DNA from: Burkholderia sp. 4M9327F10
GTDB lineage: Bacteria; Pseudomonadota; Gammaproteobacteria; Burkholderiales; Burkholderiaceae
Direction of reading: 5' to 3'
Assembly: GCF_005503145.1 (NCBI RefSeq)
Contig: NZ_SCNV01000032.1
Coordinates: forward strand, 1-64,000
Length of the DNA stretch: 64,000 nt
Below the pieces are notes generated by a model. It ran no database searches. It had not been told where the DNA came from and saw nothing but the letters and a program-made list of their open reading frames with translations. Position 1 is the first letter of the stretch, and each line of letters opens with the position of its first letter. Shown one piece after another: positions 16,738 through 24,830 of this stretch. The translations under genes and the position numbers were made by a program.

Positions 16738-17579
16738 GCACCAAACTGAAACGCACGCTATGGTGCTGGCTCGCGCTGTCTCCGCTGATCGTCCTCGTGC
16801 TGTTCCCGTTTGCGATCATGCTGTTCACCGCGCTCAAACCGGCCGATGAGGTTTTCGTTTACCCGGCCCGCTGGCTGCCGGTGCACTGGCAATGGAGCAA
16901 CTTCGCAGATATGTGGCAGGCCGCCAACTTCGGCGTGGCCTTGCGCAACAGCGTGGTAATCAGCCTGCTTTCCATGGCGCTTGCGCTGGCGGTCAGCGTG
17001 CCCGCGGCCTACGCGCTCGCGCGCTTTCCGTTCAAGGGGCGCGGCCTGTACCGGCAGTTCCTGCTCGTCACGCAGATGCTCTCGCCAATTCTGCTGGTGG
17101 TCGGCCTGTTCCGCCTCGCCGCCATGATTCCCTATGGCGACGGCAACCTGGTTGACTCCAAGCTCGCGGTGATCGTCTCGTATGCGGCGTTCAACATCGC
17201 GTTTGCCGTGTGGATGCTGTCGTCTTACTTTCAAACTGTGCCGCGCGATCTCGAAGAGTCAGCATGGCTCGAAGGATGCGGCCGCGCCAAGGCCGTGTTC
17301 AAGGTGTTTCTGCCGTTGGCCGTCCCCGCTATCGTCGTCACGGCAATCTTCACATTTATCAACGCGTGGAACGAGTTTGCGGTGGTCTATACGCTGATTC
17401 GTTCGCCGGAGAACAAGACCCTCACCGTGCAGGTCACCGACATGGTGGCAGGGAAGTACGTCGTGGAATGGCATCTGGTCATGGCGGCGACCTTGTGCGC
17501 GACCTTGCCGGTCTCCGTGGTGTTCGCGTGGCTGCAGCGGTATCTCGTCAAGGGTCTCGCTCTGGGAGCAGTGAAGTAA
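16734..17579 (+). CDS. Sugar ABC transporter permease, MalG/UgpE type
   Basis: A 281-residue second permease with six helices and the EAA loop (LEESAWLEGCGRAKAVFKVFLPLAVP). It forms the heterodimeric channel with the preceding permease and would use the UgpC-type ATPase encoded at 12.2-13.3 kb. The start overlaps the previous stop by four bases. Confidence 0.88.
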   Translation: MSTKLKRTLWCWLALSPLIVLVLFPFAIMLFTALKPADEVFVYPARWLPVHWQWSNFADMWQAANFGVALRNSVVISLLSMALALAVSVPAAYALARFPFKGRGLYRQFLLVTQMLSPILLVVGLFRLAAMIPYGDGNLVDSKLAVIVSYAAFNIAFAVWMLSSYFQTVPRDLEESAWLEGCGRAKAVFKVFLPLAVPAIVVTAIFTFINAWNEFAVVYTLIRSPENKTLTVQVTDMVAGKYVVEWHLVMAATLCATLPVSVVFAWLQRYLVKGLALGAVK

Positions 17580-17653
17580 GCGTGACCGCCAATACGACCC
17601 AACCATCCGGTACGCCGTTGCGCTAGACTGCGGTCGTCCCGGAGGGCTTAGAC

Positions 17654-18454
17654 GTGTCCAACCTGAAACCCAGACTGCTTCACCTGAGCGCCGCCTGCGC
17701 CCTGACGTGTGTTCAGATGCTGGCGCACGCGGCCTCCTCGCAAGAGGTTCCCGCCGCCAACGCCGCGAGCCAGACACAGACCTCGCAGGCTGCGGCACTG
17801 CTGGCGCAGCGGCCTATTGTCGGCGACGACGCCGGCGCCGTCAGAGACACCTTGGCGACGGGACGCATTCACGCCAGCTCGCCCACCTTGACCGAGCGTC
17901 TGCGCGACCTGATTCCCACTCGCCAGGTACCGCACGATCTCGACCTCGCGAAGGTCAATCTCGACCGTGAACTGGTATTCGTCGTCCCCGTGTCCTATGG
18001 CGTGCTGTACCGTTCGAAAAACCACTCGCTGACAGTCAACGCGGATCTGGCGGACGAGGAAGCGCCGGGCGTGATCCCGCTCAAGAAAACCGTGATCGGA
18101 CCGAGCGGCCGGGGGTTGGTGGTAGCCGCGGAAGCGAAAGCGAAGGGATATATCCAGCGAATCGATCTGATTGAACTCAAGCCTGGCGAATCCAGCAAGA
18201 CCAAGGTCCGTGCCCACCTCTCGCTCTCGCCGGCTGATTTCGCCAAAGTTGACGGCGATTTCGCCATTGCGCTGATGTGCGATCTCGCGCCGCCCTATCT
18301 GAGCGAGCAGCGCGAACATAGCGATCCCACCGACGACGAGCCGACCGATATCACGACCCGCACGTCGGTTCTATACACTCATGTCCGCGCCGTCTGGCTG
18401 ATCAGCCCGCAGACGGGTACGGTGCTGGCGAAGAACCTGCATTTGTCGAACTGA
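17654..18454 (+). CDS. Secreted protein of unknown function
   Basis: A 266-residue protein, not recognised. It uses a GTG start at 17654 after GGAGGG. An N-terminal signal peptide (residues 1-26, ending AHA) is followed by a Gln/Ala-rich linker. The mature domain is rich in beta-strand-like stretches (ELVFVVPVSYGVLYRSKNHSLTVNADL; GRGLVVAAEAKAKGYIQRIDLIEL). One cysteine is in the signal and one is near residue 213. It stands 74 bases after the ABC permease but lacks an obvious link to sugar uptake. Confidence 0.6.
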   Translation: MSNLKPRLLHLSAACALTCVQMLAHAASSQEVPAANAASQTQTSQAAALLAQRPIVGDDAGAVRDTLATGRIHASSPTLTERLRDLIPTRQVPHDLDLAKVNLDRELVFVVPVSYGVLYRSKNHSLTVNADLADEEAPGVIPLKKTVIGPSGRGLVVAAEAKAKGYIQRIDLIELKPGESSKTKVRAHLSLSPADFAKVDGDFAIALMCDLAPPYLSEQREHSDPTDDEPTDITTRTSVLYTHVRAVWLISPQTGTVLAKNLHLSN

Positions 18455-18521
18455 GGCTGCGCCGCGTGGACAGGCTGGATGAACAGCCGGCACAGCGGCG
18501 CAACGCACCTGTCCGTTTTCG

Positions 18522-18809
18522 TCAAACGCCTTCGACGAGTACAGCGCGATAGGTTGAACCCTTGAAACGGTGCTTCACGACCTCCTGGTACTCGGGGCTG
18601 TCGTACCAGGCGCGTGCCGCCTCCGTGGACGGGAACTCAACCACCACCACACCCTCGGGCGCATCGCCCTCGAGCACCTGCTGCGGTCCATAGGCAGCAA
18701 GTATCTTGATTGGATGACCTTTGAAGGTCGCACCAACCTTGCTTTGGTAAATATCCAGCTCAGCCTGATCCTGCGTGCTTTCTCGTGTGAAGACAATATA
18801 AGTCGCCAT
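18522..18809 (-). CDS. DUF1330 domain protein
   Basis: A 95-residue protein of the DUF1330 family, which has a dimeric alpha/beta-barrel (ferredoxin-like) fold. The characteristic phrases are GATFKGHPIKILAAYGPQQVLEGDAPEGVVVVEFPSTEAARAWYDSPEYQ. The start is ATG 18809; the open frame upstream is not conserved-looking. No enzymatic role is established for the family. It lies downstream of a LysR gene on the same strand. Confidence 0.78.
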   Translation of the reverse strand: MATYIVFTRESTQDQAELDIYQSKVGATFKGHPIKILAAYGPQQVLEGDAPEGVVVVEFPSTEAARAWYDSPEYQEVVKHRFKGSTYRAVLVEGV

Positions 18810-18914
18810 GACATACGCTCCAGCAGTGGTGTGAAGGTGGAGGAGATCATGCCACGAAATCGTGTCGCGTTCCGGCAAGCTGCCCAGCCTCGCCGGCAAC
18901 GCCGCACGCGGGCG

Positions 18915-19808
18915 TCACGGCCGGTAGCGCAAGGCCTCGATCAACACCGCCAGCGCGCGTGAGGACTGCCTGCGGCTGGGGTAATAGAGGTGGTAGCCTG
19001 GGAAGGTCGGGCACCAGTCCTTGAGTACAAGCTTGAGGCGATTGTCGTCGAGATAAGGCCGCACCACGTCTTCCGGTACATACGCAAGACCACAGCCGTC
19101 GAGCGCCGCCTCCAGCATCAGCGATGTCGTATTGAACACCAACTGGCCCTCCACGCGAACCTTCAGCTCATGCCCCGCCTTTTCGAACTCCCATGCATAC
19201 AGACCACCGTAGGTGGGTAGCCGCAGATTGATACAGCTATGCTCGGTCAACTGCTGCGGTGTTCTAGGACGACCGTGCTTCGCAAAGTAGGATGGAGCAC
19301 CGACCACCGCCATGTGCATATCCGGCGCGGCGCGCACCGCAATCATGTCTTTCGCCACCTGATCGCCCAGGCGCACCCCCACGTCGAACTGCTGCGCGAC
19401 GATATCCGTCAGCCCGAAGTCGATGACGATCTCGACCTTGATGTCCGGATAGTCCGGCAGGACGCGCGCAAGCTTCGGCCATAGCACTTCGCGAGCGGCG
19501 ACTTCGTCAGCGGTGATGCGAATCGTGCCGGCCGGCTTGTCGCGCAACTCGCTCAATGCCGCCAGTTCCTCGTCGATCTCTTCGAAGCGAGGTCCCACTG
19601 TGGCGAGCAGGCGCTCGCCGGCCGGCGTGGGTGCCACGCTGCGGGTGGTGCGCGTGAGCAAGCGCAGGCCTAATCGGGACTCCAGCGCGCGGATGGTGTG
19701 ACTCAACGCCGATTGCGACACCCCAAGCCTGGCCGCCGCCCGGGTAAAGCTGCGTTCGCGCGCCACCGCGAGAAACGCCAGCAGGTCGTTAAAGTTTTCG
19801 CGTGCCAT
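18915..19808 (-). CDS. LysR family transcriptional regulator
   Basis: A 297-residue LTTR. The winged HTH at residues 1-65 (FLAVARERSFTRAAARLGVSQSALSHTIRALESRLGLRLLTRTTRSVAPT) and the periplasmic-binding-like effector domain (about 90-295) are of the type found near aldo/keto reductases. It is divergent from the CMD/aldo-keto reductase genes starting at 19960, which are its likely targets. Confidence 0.87.
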   Translation of the reverse strand: MARENFNDLLAFLAVARERSFTRAAARLGVSQSALSHTIRALESRLGLRLLTRTTRSVAPTPAGERLLATVGPRFEEIDEELAALSELRDKPAGTIRITADEVAAREVLWPKLARVLPDYPDIKVEIVIDFGLTDIVAQQFDVGVRLGDQVAKDMIAVRAAPDMHMAVVGAPSYFAKHGRPRTPQQLTEHSCINLRLPTYGGLYAWEFEKAGHELKVRVEGQLVFNTTSLMLEAALDGCGLAYVPEDVVRPYLDDNRLKLVLKDWCPTFPGYHLYYPSRRQSSRALAVLIEALRYRP

Positions 19809-19959
19809 TGATGAGCCCAGTTCATAGGTGCATGCCGATTCTACAGTCTAGTCGCGCCTGGCCGCACTCTGTAAATTCGACTTTGCAGATGACCGGCCGC
19901 GCGGGTGCAAGACGCCTGCGCGACTCATCACCATCCCGACCCAAGTTGGAGAGAACGTC

Positions 19960-20286
19960 ATGGCTCAAGAACCCACCGCAGCGCGTGAAGCGTTTGGCGA
20001 CTTCGCACCCGCGCTGGCGGAATACACGGACAAAGTGCTGTTCGGCGACGTCTGGCAACGTCCCGGACTTTCGCCTCGCGAGCGCAGTCTGATCACCGTT
20101 GCCAGCCTTGTCGCGCTATATCGCACGAACGAGCTGCCTTTCCATATCGGCAAGGCGCTCGACAACGGCATCACACGCGACGAACTGATCGAACTGATCA
20201 CCCACCTTGCCTTTTATTCAGGCTGGCCGACTGCCGCCACCGCATGGCCGATTGCCAAGCGCGTCTTCGAGGCGCGCGAGGCTTGA
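19960..20286 (+). CDS. Carboxymuconolactone decarboxylase family protein
   Basis: A 108-residue CMD-family protein (GLSPRERSLITVASLVALYRTNELPFHIGKALDNGITRDELIELITHLAFYSGWP). It has the Glu/His arrangement of the gamma-CMD branch and no CxxC pair, so it is not an AhpD-type disulfide reductase. Such proteins often lie beside aldo/keto reductases with unknown function. The aldo/keto reductase begins 68 bases downstream. Confidence 0.82.
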   Translation: MAQEPTAAREAFGDFAPALAEYTDKVLFGDVWQRPGLSPRERSLITVASLVALYRTNELPFHIGKALDNGITRDELIELITHLAFYSGWPTAATAWPIAKRVFEAREA

Positions 20287-20354
20287 GCGGATCGAACCGC
20301 GCGGCCTGTTTCAGCACGATCTAACGCAGGCCTTGCCTGCACGGAGCACTCTCA

Positions 20355-21362
20355 ATGGATTACCGGTATCTGGGCCGCAGCGCCCTCAAGGTTTCGCCCC
20401 TGTGCCTGGGCGCGATGATGTTCGGCGGCGAGACCGACGAGGCCACCTCGAAGCGCATCATCGACAAGGCTTACGATCAGGGCATCAATTTCATCGACAC
20501 AGCAGACGTCTATCACGCGGGACGTTCGGAAGAGATCGTCGGACGCGCCATCGCTTCGCGGCGCGATAGCTGGGTGGTCGCGACCAAGTTCGGTTATCCG
20601 GCCACGCAGGGGCCGAACGAACAGGGTCAGTCGCGCAAGTGGATCGTGCAGTCGGTTGACGCGAGCCTGAAGCGGCTCGGCACCGACTATATCGACATCC
20701 TCTACTTTCACCGCGCGCTGACCGATGCGCCGCTCGAAGAAGCGGTGCGCGCGATTGGCGATCTGATCCGTCAAGGCAAGATCCGTTACTTCGGTGTATC
20801 GAACTTCCGTGGCTGGCGCATCGCCGAGATCGTCCGCCTTGCCGATCAGCTCGGCATGGATCGGCCGGTCGCGAGCGAGCCGCTTTACAACATCGTCGAC
20901 CGTACCGCTGAAGTCGAGCAACTACCGGCTGCGGCTCACTATGGACTGGGTGTGGTTCCGTATAGCCCGCTGGCGCGTGGCGTGCTGAGCGGCAAATATG
21001 GTGTGGATACCCCGCCGCCGGCCGATTCGCGTGCAGGCCGCGGCGACAAGCGTATCCAGCAGACCGAGTGGCGACCGGAGTCGCTGAGGATCGCCCAGGC
21101 CGTTGCCGAACATGCGGCGAAGCGCGGGACGACTTCGATTGCGTTTGCGCTCGCCTGGGTGCTCAAAAACCGGTTCGTCAGCAGCGCGATTGCCGGTCCG
21201 CGGACTGAAGCGCAGTGGGATAGCTATGGCGAGGCGCTAAAGCTTTCGCTCACCTCGGAAGATGAGCAGTTCGTCGATAGCCTGGTGGTGCCGGGGCATG
21301 CGTCGACGCCGGGGTATACCGATCCGGGGTATCCGGTTGAGGGGCGGCGGGTGGTCGGGTAA
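20355..21362 (+). CDS. Aldo/keto reductase
   Basis: A 335-residue (alpha/beta)8-barrel NADP-dependent reductase. The catalytic tetrad is visible: Asp and Tyr in FIDTADVYHAGRSEE, Lys in VATKFGYP and His in YFHRAL. The C-terminal cofactor loop is SSAIAGPRTEAQWDSYGEAL. It is probably controlled by the divergent LysR. A diverged copy of the part encoding the cofactor loop is found about 750 bases downstream (21998-22066), beyond a toxin-antitoxin remnant. Confidence 0.9.
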   Translation: MDYRYLGRSALKVSPLCLGAMMFGGETDEATSKRIIDKAYDQGINFIDTADVYHAGRSEEIVGRAIASRRDSWVVATKFGYPATQGPNEQGQSRKWIVQSVDASLKRLGTDYIDILYFHRALTDAPLEEAVRAIGDLIRQGKIRYFGVSNFRGWRIAEIVRLADQLGMDRPVASEPLYNIVDRTAEVEQLPAAAHYGLGVVPYSPLARGVLSGKYGVDTPPPADSRAGRGDKRIQQTEWRPESLRIAQAVAEHAAKRGTTSIAFALAWVLKNRFVSSAIAGPRTEAQWDSYGEALKLSLTSEDEQFVDSLVVPGHASTPGYTDPGYPVEGRRVVG

Positions 21363-21440
21363 TCGGCCAGGTTAAGGGGCGCGGCAAATCGCCGGCGCTA
21401 ACTGGAAGTCGGGCCACTATCTTCGGACGTGGCCCAATCT

Positions 21441-21650
21441 TCAAAGCGCATTAAGACAAGCAACAAAAGCGGAGACCAAGGTACCGTGCTTGGGCGACGC
21501 CTTTTTACCAACCGCACCGAAACGCATTTCGGCGTCTGTAATGGCGGACACGACGATTCACTCTTGAGCATCCACACAGTCTTGTAGATGCGCAAGAACC
21601 TTCGACGGACGCTCCCGCATGATGAACGAACAGATGTTCGTGTCGAGCAT
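21441..21650 (-). pseudogene. vapC: vapC toxin remnant, nonsense-interrupted and truncated
   Basis: The ATG at 21650 lies 11 bases after the vapB stop. Its frame reads MLDTNICSFIMRERPSKVLAHLQDCVDAQE, then a TGA (complement of 21558-21560). It continues in the same frame with IVVSAITDAEMRFGAVGKKASPKHGTLVSAFVACLNAL to a second stop at 21441-21443. Both halves match the N-terminal part of VapC PIN-domain ribonucleases (LDTN catalytic start; VVSAIT..EMRFG). The first stop looks like CGA (Arg) changed to TGA. The C-terminal half of the PIN domain, with its later acidic residues, is missing. The toxin should be inactive. Confidence 0.8.
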
Positions 21651-21661
21651 GTCAATCTGCG

Positions 21662-21925
21662 TCACTGGCTCGACTCCGAACCTTCGTCATCACTCTCCGT
21701 CAGATCGAAACGGCCCGACTCGATCACCGGTGGGCGATCTGAAAGGAGATCGGCATCGGCCAACGGCTCGCTCGCGAACGAGGACCAATTGGGACGAACA
21801 GGACGCAAAACAAGCGTATCCCCATCCCGCCGAATGTCGAGTTCAGTCACTCCCTCGTACTGCATGTCCTTGGGAATGCGGATGGCCTGACTAGCGTTGT
21901 TCTTGAAAATGGAAACGGTGCGCAT
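21662..21925 (-). CDS. vapB: VapB-type antitoxin (AbrB/SpoVT fold)
   Basis: An 87-residue protein, start ATG 21925 (MRTVSIFKNNASQAIRIPKDMQYEGVTELDIRRDGDTLVLRPVRPNW). It has an N-terminal swapped-hairpin DNA-binding domain and an acidic, flexible toxin-binding tail. In a working module it would neutralise VapC and repress its own promoter. Here the downstream toxin is broken, so the antitoxin is orphaned. A perfect 16-bp palindrome lies 46 bases upstream. Confidence 0.82.
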   Translation of the reverse strand: MRTVSIFKNNASQAIRIPKDMQYEGVTELDIRRDGDTLVLRPVRPNWSSFASEPLADADLLSDRPPVIESGRFDLTESDDEGSESSQ

Positions 21926-21970
21926 GACAGTTCCCGGAGCGGGTGAAACATGCCGATATTTTACCCATAT

Positions 21971-21986
21971 GTTGGCATATGCCAAC
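21971..21986. promoter_or_regulatory. Perfect palindrome, candidate VapB operator
   Basis: GTTGGCATATGCCAAC is a perfect 16-bp palindrome, 45 bases upstream of the vapB start codon. The position and symmetry fit the autoregulatory operator of a VapBC locus. Confidence 0.6.
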
Positions 21987-21997
21987 TTGACACCGGC

Positions 21998-22066
21998 AGC
22001 GCGATTGCGGGTCCGCGTACCGAAGCGCAGTGGGATGGCTACGGCGAGGCGCTAAAGCTTCCCCTC
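21998..22066 (+). pseudogene. Aldo/keto reductase gene fragment
   Basis: This 69-base stretch is about 90% identical to 21183-21251 in the intact aldo/keto reductase gene and encodes SAIAGPRTEAQWDGYGEALKLP. It has no start and no upstream remainder of the gene. Its last part forms the 3' end of the convergent MFS gene. It marks a rearrangement breakpoint flanking the vapBC remnant. Confidence 0.75.
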
Positions 22067-23634
22067 CCTCGCAACGCAAACGCCGCGAGCGTACATCCAA
22101 GCATCGCGATACCGGCCACGAGGAAGGTATCGCTATAAGCCATCAACAGCGCCTCGCGGCCAATCACCTTATCGATAATGCCAAGCGCCGCTTCGCGGCT
22201 GCCGGCGAGCCCCGCGGCAGCCAGCGCGTCGCCCCGGCCAACATGGCTACCGGTCAGCACCCTGACCATATCGATCATGCGCTCCTGAAACGCCCCATTG
22301 AACGGCGTAATCGCTTCGCCAATGCGCGCGGCGTGCAGCTTTTCCCGTTCCACCACGATCTGGCTGGCGATCGCAATCCCGATCGCGCCACCCAGGTTGC
22401 GCACCATGCTGAACAGACCCGAGGCCGATCCGAGCTGGCTCTTCTCGATGCCGTTGACCGCCATCACGCCCAGCGCGACGACCACCAGCGATTGCCCGAT
22501 TCCGCGCACGATCAGCGACGGCACGACCACGTTCGCAGAAGCATCCACGTCGAGATGAATGTTCATCAGGCATCCGATCGCCACCAGCACAAAGCCGGCA
22601 ATGATCGTCGTGCGAGCGCTGGTGCGGCGCATCAGAGGCGGCGTCAAAAATGACATGACGAACTGCACAAGCCCGTACGGCACCATCATCACGCCGATAT
22701 CGCGGGCACTGTAGCCCTGCAGTTCGGCAAAATAGTTTGGCACCAGAAACACGACCGCGAACACCACCCCGCCGAACAGGAACTGCATCAGACTCGCAAT
22801 ACCGAAGTTATAACGCCCCAGCAGCCGAAGATTGATAAACGGTTCATCGCGACGAAGCTGCACAATCACAAAGACAGCGAGCCCAACGACCGCAACCAGA
22901 AACATGTTCGTAATGAAACCCGAGCCGAACCAGTCCTTGCGCCCACCCTCCTCCAGCACGATCTGCAGTGCACTGAGTCCGATCGCCATCGTCGTGATGC
23001 CGAGCCAGTCCGCGCTGCGCAGCCGGTCCAGTTGCACCGGCTCAGGTTTGATCGCCCAACCGATCGCCGCCAGCAGAACGAGCGCGGGTGGAATCTGCAA
23101 ATAGAAAATCCAGCGCCACGAATACATGTCGGTCAGCCAGCCGCCCAGGGAGGGCCCTGCCGCCTGCGCGACGTTGTTGGCAACCGCGAACAGCGCCATA
23201 CCGAGCGGATGCCGCGCTGGTGGCAACTTCGTTACGATCAGCTGAAACGAGAGCGGAATCAGCACACCGCCGAACGCGCCTTGAAACGCACGGGCAACGA
23301 TCATGGCGTCGATGGTCGGCGCTACGGAACACACGAGCGAGAAGACCAGAAACCCACTCGTTCCGACCAGCATCACGCGTCGGATCGAAAACACCTGTAC
23401 GAGCCACCCGGTCAGTGGAATGATGATGATTTCCGCAACCAGATACGCCGTGGTAATCCACGAACCTTCCTCGAAACTCGCACCAAGCGAACCACGGATA
23501 TCGGGTAGCGAAGCATTGGTGACATGCACGTTCATACCGGCCATGAAGCAGCCAAACACGCCACCGAGCACCGCAATCCAGGCACGCAACGACACCGGCT
23601 CATGAGTCGTGGCAGCAGTAGTGGTAGCGCTCAT
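22039..23634 (-). CDS. DHA2-family MFS multidrug efflux pump (EmrB type)
   Basis: A 531-residue, 14-helix exporter. Motifs include the N-terminal GCFMAGMNVHVTNASLPDIRGSLGASFEEGSWITTAYLVAEIIIIPLTGWL and the antiporter motif C region (GPSLGGWLTDMYSWRWIFYLQIP). It works with the HlyD-type adaptor encoded upstream (ATGA overlap at 23631-23634) and the outer-membrane factor to form a tripartite pump. The last roughly nine codons are derived from the aldo/keto reductase fragment, so the natural C-terminus may have been replaced. Activity is probably kept, because the core ends before this. Confidence 0.88.
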   Translation of the reverse strand: MSATTTAATTHEPVSLRAWIAVLGGVFGCFMAGMNVHVTNASLPDIRGSLGASFEEGSWITTAYLVAEIIIIPLTGWLVQVFSIRRVMLVGTSGFLVFSLVCSVAPTIDAMIVARAFQGAFGGVLIPLSFQLIVTKLPPARHPLGMALFAVANNVAQAAGPSLGGWLTDMYSWRWIFYLQIPPALVLLAAIGWAIKPEPVQLDRLRSADWLGITTMAIGLSALQIVLEEGGRKDWFGSGFITNMFLVAVVGLAVFVIVQLRRDEPFINLRLLGRYNFGIASLMQFLFGGVVFAVVFLVPNYFAELQGYSARDIGVMMVPYGLVQFVMSFLTPPLMRRTSARTTIIAGFVLVAIGCLMNIHLDVDASANVVVPSLIVRGIGQSLVVVALGVMAVNGIEKSQLGSASGLFSMVRNLGGAIGIAIASQIVVEREKLHAARIGEAITPFNGAFQERMIDMVRVLTGSHVGRGDALAAAGLAGSREAALGIIDKVIGREALLMAYSDTFLVAGIAMLGCTLAAFALRGRGSFSASP

Positions 23635-24755
23635 GAACGACTCGCGGAGGTTTGTGTACCGGTATGAACGCGTGCGACGACCGACATGCCTGGCCGCAGG
23701 GCGATTGCCTCGCGCTGCCCGGCGTCCACCGCAATCTTGACGGGGATGCGCTGCACAACCTTGGTAAAGTTGCCGGTCGCGTTATCGGGCGGCAGCAACG
23801 CAAACTGGGCTCCCGAACCGGGTGCAATACTCAACACGCGGCCGTGCAAGGTATGCCCGCCATAGCTATCGACGTCGATCTCGACCGGCTGGCCGGCGCT
23901 CATTGTCGCCACCTCGGTTTCCTTGAAATTGGCGATCACGTAAACGTCCTGCAGCGGCACGACAGCGAGCAACGGCTGGCCCGTCTCGACATACTGCCCC
24001 GTGCGCACGGTGCGCTGACCAACTACGCCATCGCTGGCCGCGCGAATTGTCGTGTGATCGAGATCGAGCTGCGCGAGCGCCAGAGCGGCACGCGCGACCT
24101 CTACCTGCGCCTGTGCCTGCGCAATCGCGGCCATGCCTTGCATCCTGCGCTTGAGCAGCACGGCTTGTTCGCCGCGCTGTGCCTCGACGCTCGCATCGGC
24201 CTTGGCGAGCAGAGCATCGGCCGTGAGTGCTGCGGCATGCGCCTGCTCCCAACGTTGCTCGCTCGAGGCCTGTTCAGCCGTGAGTTGCCTGTAGCGTTCG
24301 TCGTCAGCCTTGCGGCGGCCCGCATCGGCTCGCGCCGCGGCGACATCCGCTTGCGCTGCCGCTGTCAGGCTGCTTTCGCGGGTAACTTGCGCATCGAGCG
24401 TCGCAACGTTTGCCTGTTCCGCGCGCAACGTCGCGAGCGCAGCGTCTACACTCGCCCGAGCCCGGGCGGCCTTAGCAGCGTAGTCGGCGCTATCTATTTG
24501 TGCGAGCAGATCCCCTTGGCGCACCGGCTGATTGTCTGCGACAGCCACGCTCGTCACATAGCCGGGCACGCGCGAACTCACGGTCACCACGTCCGCGCGG
24601 ACATAGGCGTCGTCGGTGCTTTCGATAAACCGGCCGACGCTCCACCAGCGCAGCGCCATCACGGCCACTGCAACGCCAGCAACGACGCTAGCCGCCAAGA
24701 CCAGATTTTTCCTGCTAAACGGTGAAGCCTTCCCCGGAACAACAGTGGTACTCAT
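23631..24755 (-). CDS. HlyD/EmrA-type membrane fusion protein
   Basis: A 374-residue periplasmic adaptor with one N-terminal helix (about 16-36). It continues with the biotinyl-lipoyl half-motif (ADVVTVSSRVPGYVTSVAVADNQPVRQGDLLAQID), a long Ala-rich coiled-coil hairpin (about 95-210), the second lipoyl half (TIRAASDGVVGQRTVRTGQYVETGQPLLAVVPLQDVYVIANFKETE) and a beta-barrel. The start is ATG 24755; an upstream open extension is not typical. It is translationally coupled to the EmrB-type pump. Confidence 0.88.
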   Translation of the reverse strand: MSTTVVPGKASPFSRKNLVLAASVVAGVAVAVMALRWWSVGRFIESTDDAYVRADVVTVSSRVPGYVTSVAVADNQPVRQGDLLAQIDSADYAAKAARARASVDAALATLRAEQANVATLDAQVTRESSLTAAAQADVAAARADAGRRKADDERYRQLTAEQASSEQRWEQAHAAALTADALLAKADASVEAQRGEQAVLLKRRMQGMAAIAQAQAQVEVARAALALAQLDLDHTTIRAASDGVVGQRTVRTGQYVETGQPLLAVVPLQDVYVIANFKETEVATMSAGQPVEIDVDSYGGHTLHGRVLSIAPGSGAQFALLPPDNATGNFTKVVQRIPVKIAVDAGQREAIALRPGMSVVARVHTGTQTSASRS

Positions 24756-24830
24756 ATCAAGACCTTGATGGAAAAGTAAGAGCGGCCGTTCAGCAGGTCC
24801 GCTAATGCATTCGCGCACGGCGCGATGAAG

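Noticed and set aside
21398..21655. 85-codon minus-strand ORF over the vapC region
   Set aside because: It is a shifted frame; the VapC-like residues are in the neighbouring frame that is interrupted by a stop.
21441..22066. Active mobile element carrying vapBC
   Set aside because: No transposase, integrase or terminal inverted repeats were seen; the flanking duplication is too diverged for a recent insertion.
23652..24725. 357-codon plus-strand ORF opposite the HlyD-type gene
   Set aside because: Shadow of the adaptor gene; low-complexity, Arg/His-rich product with no family.
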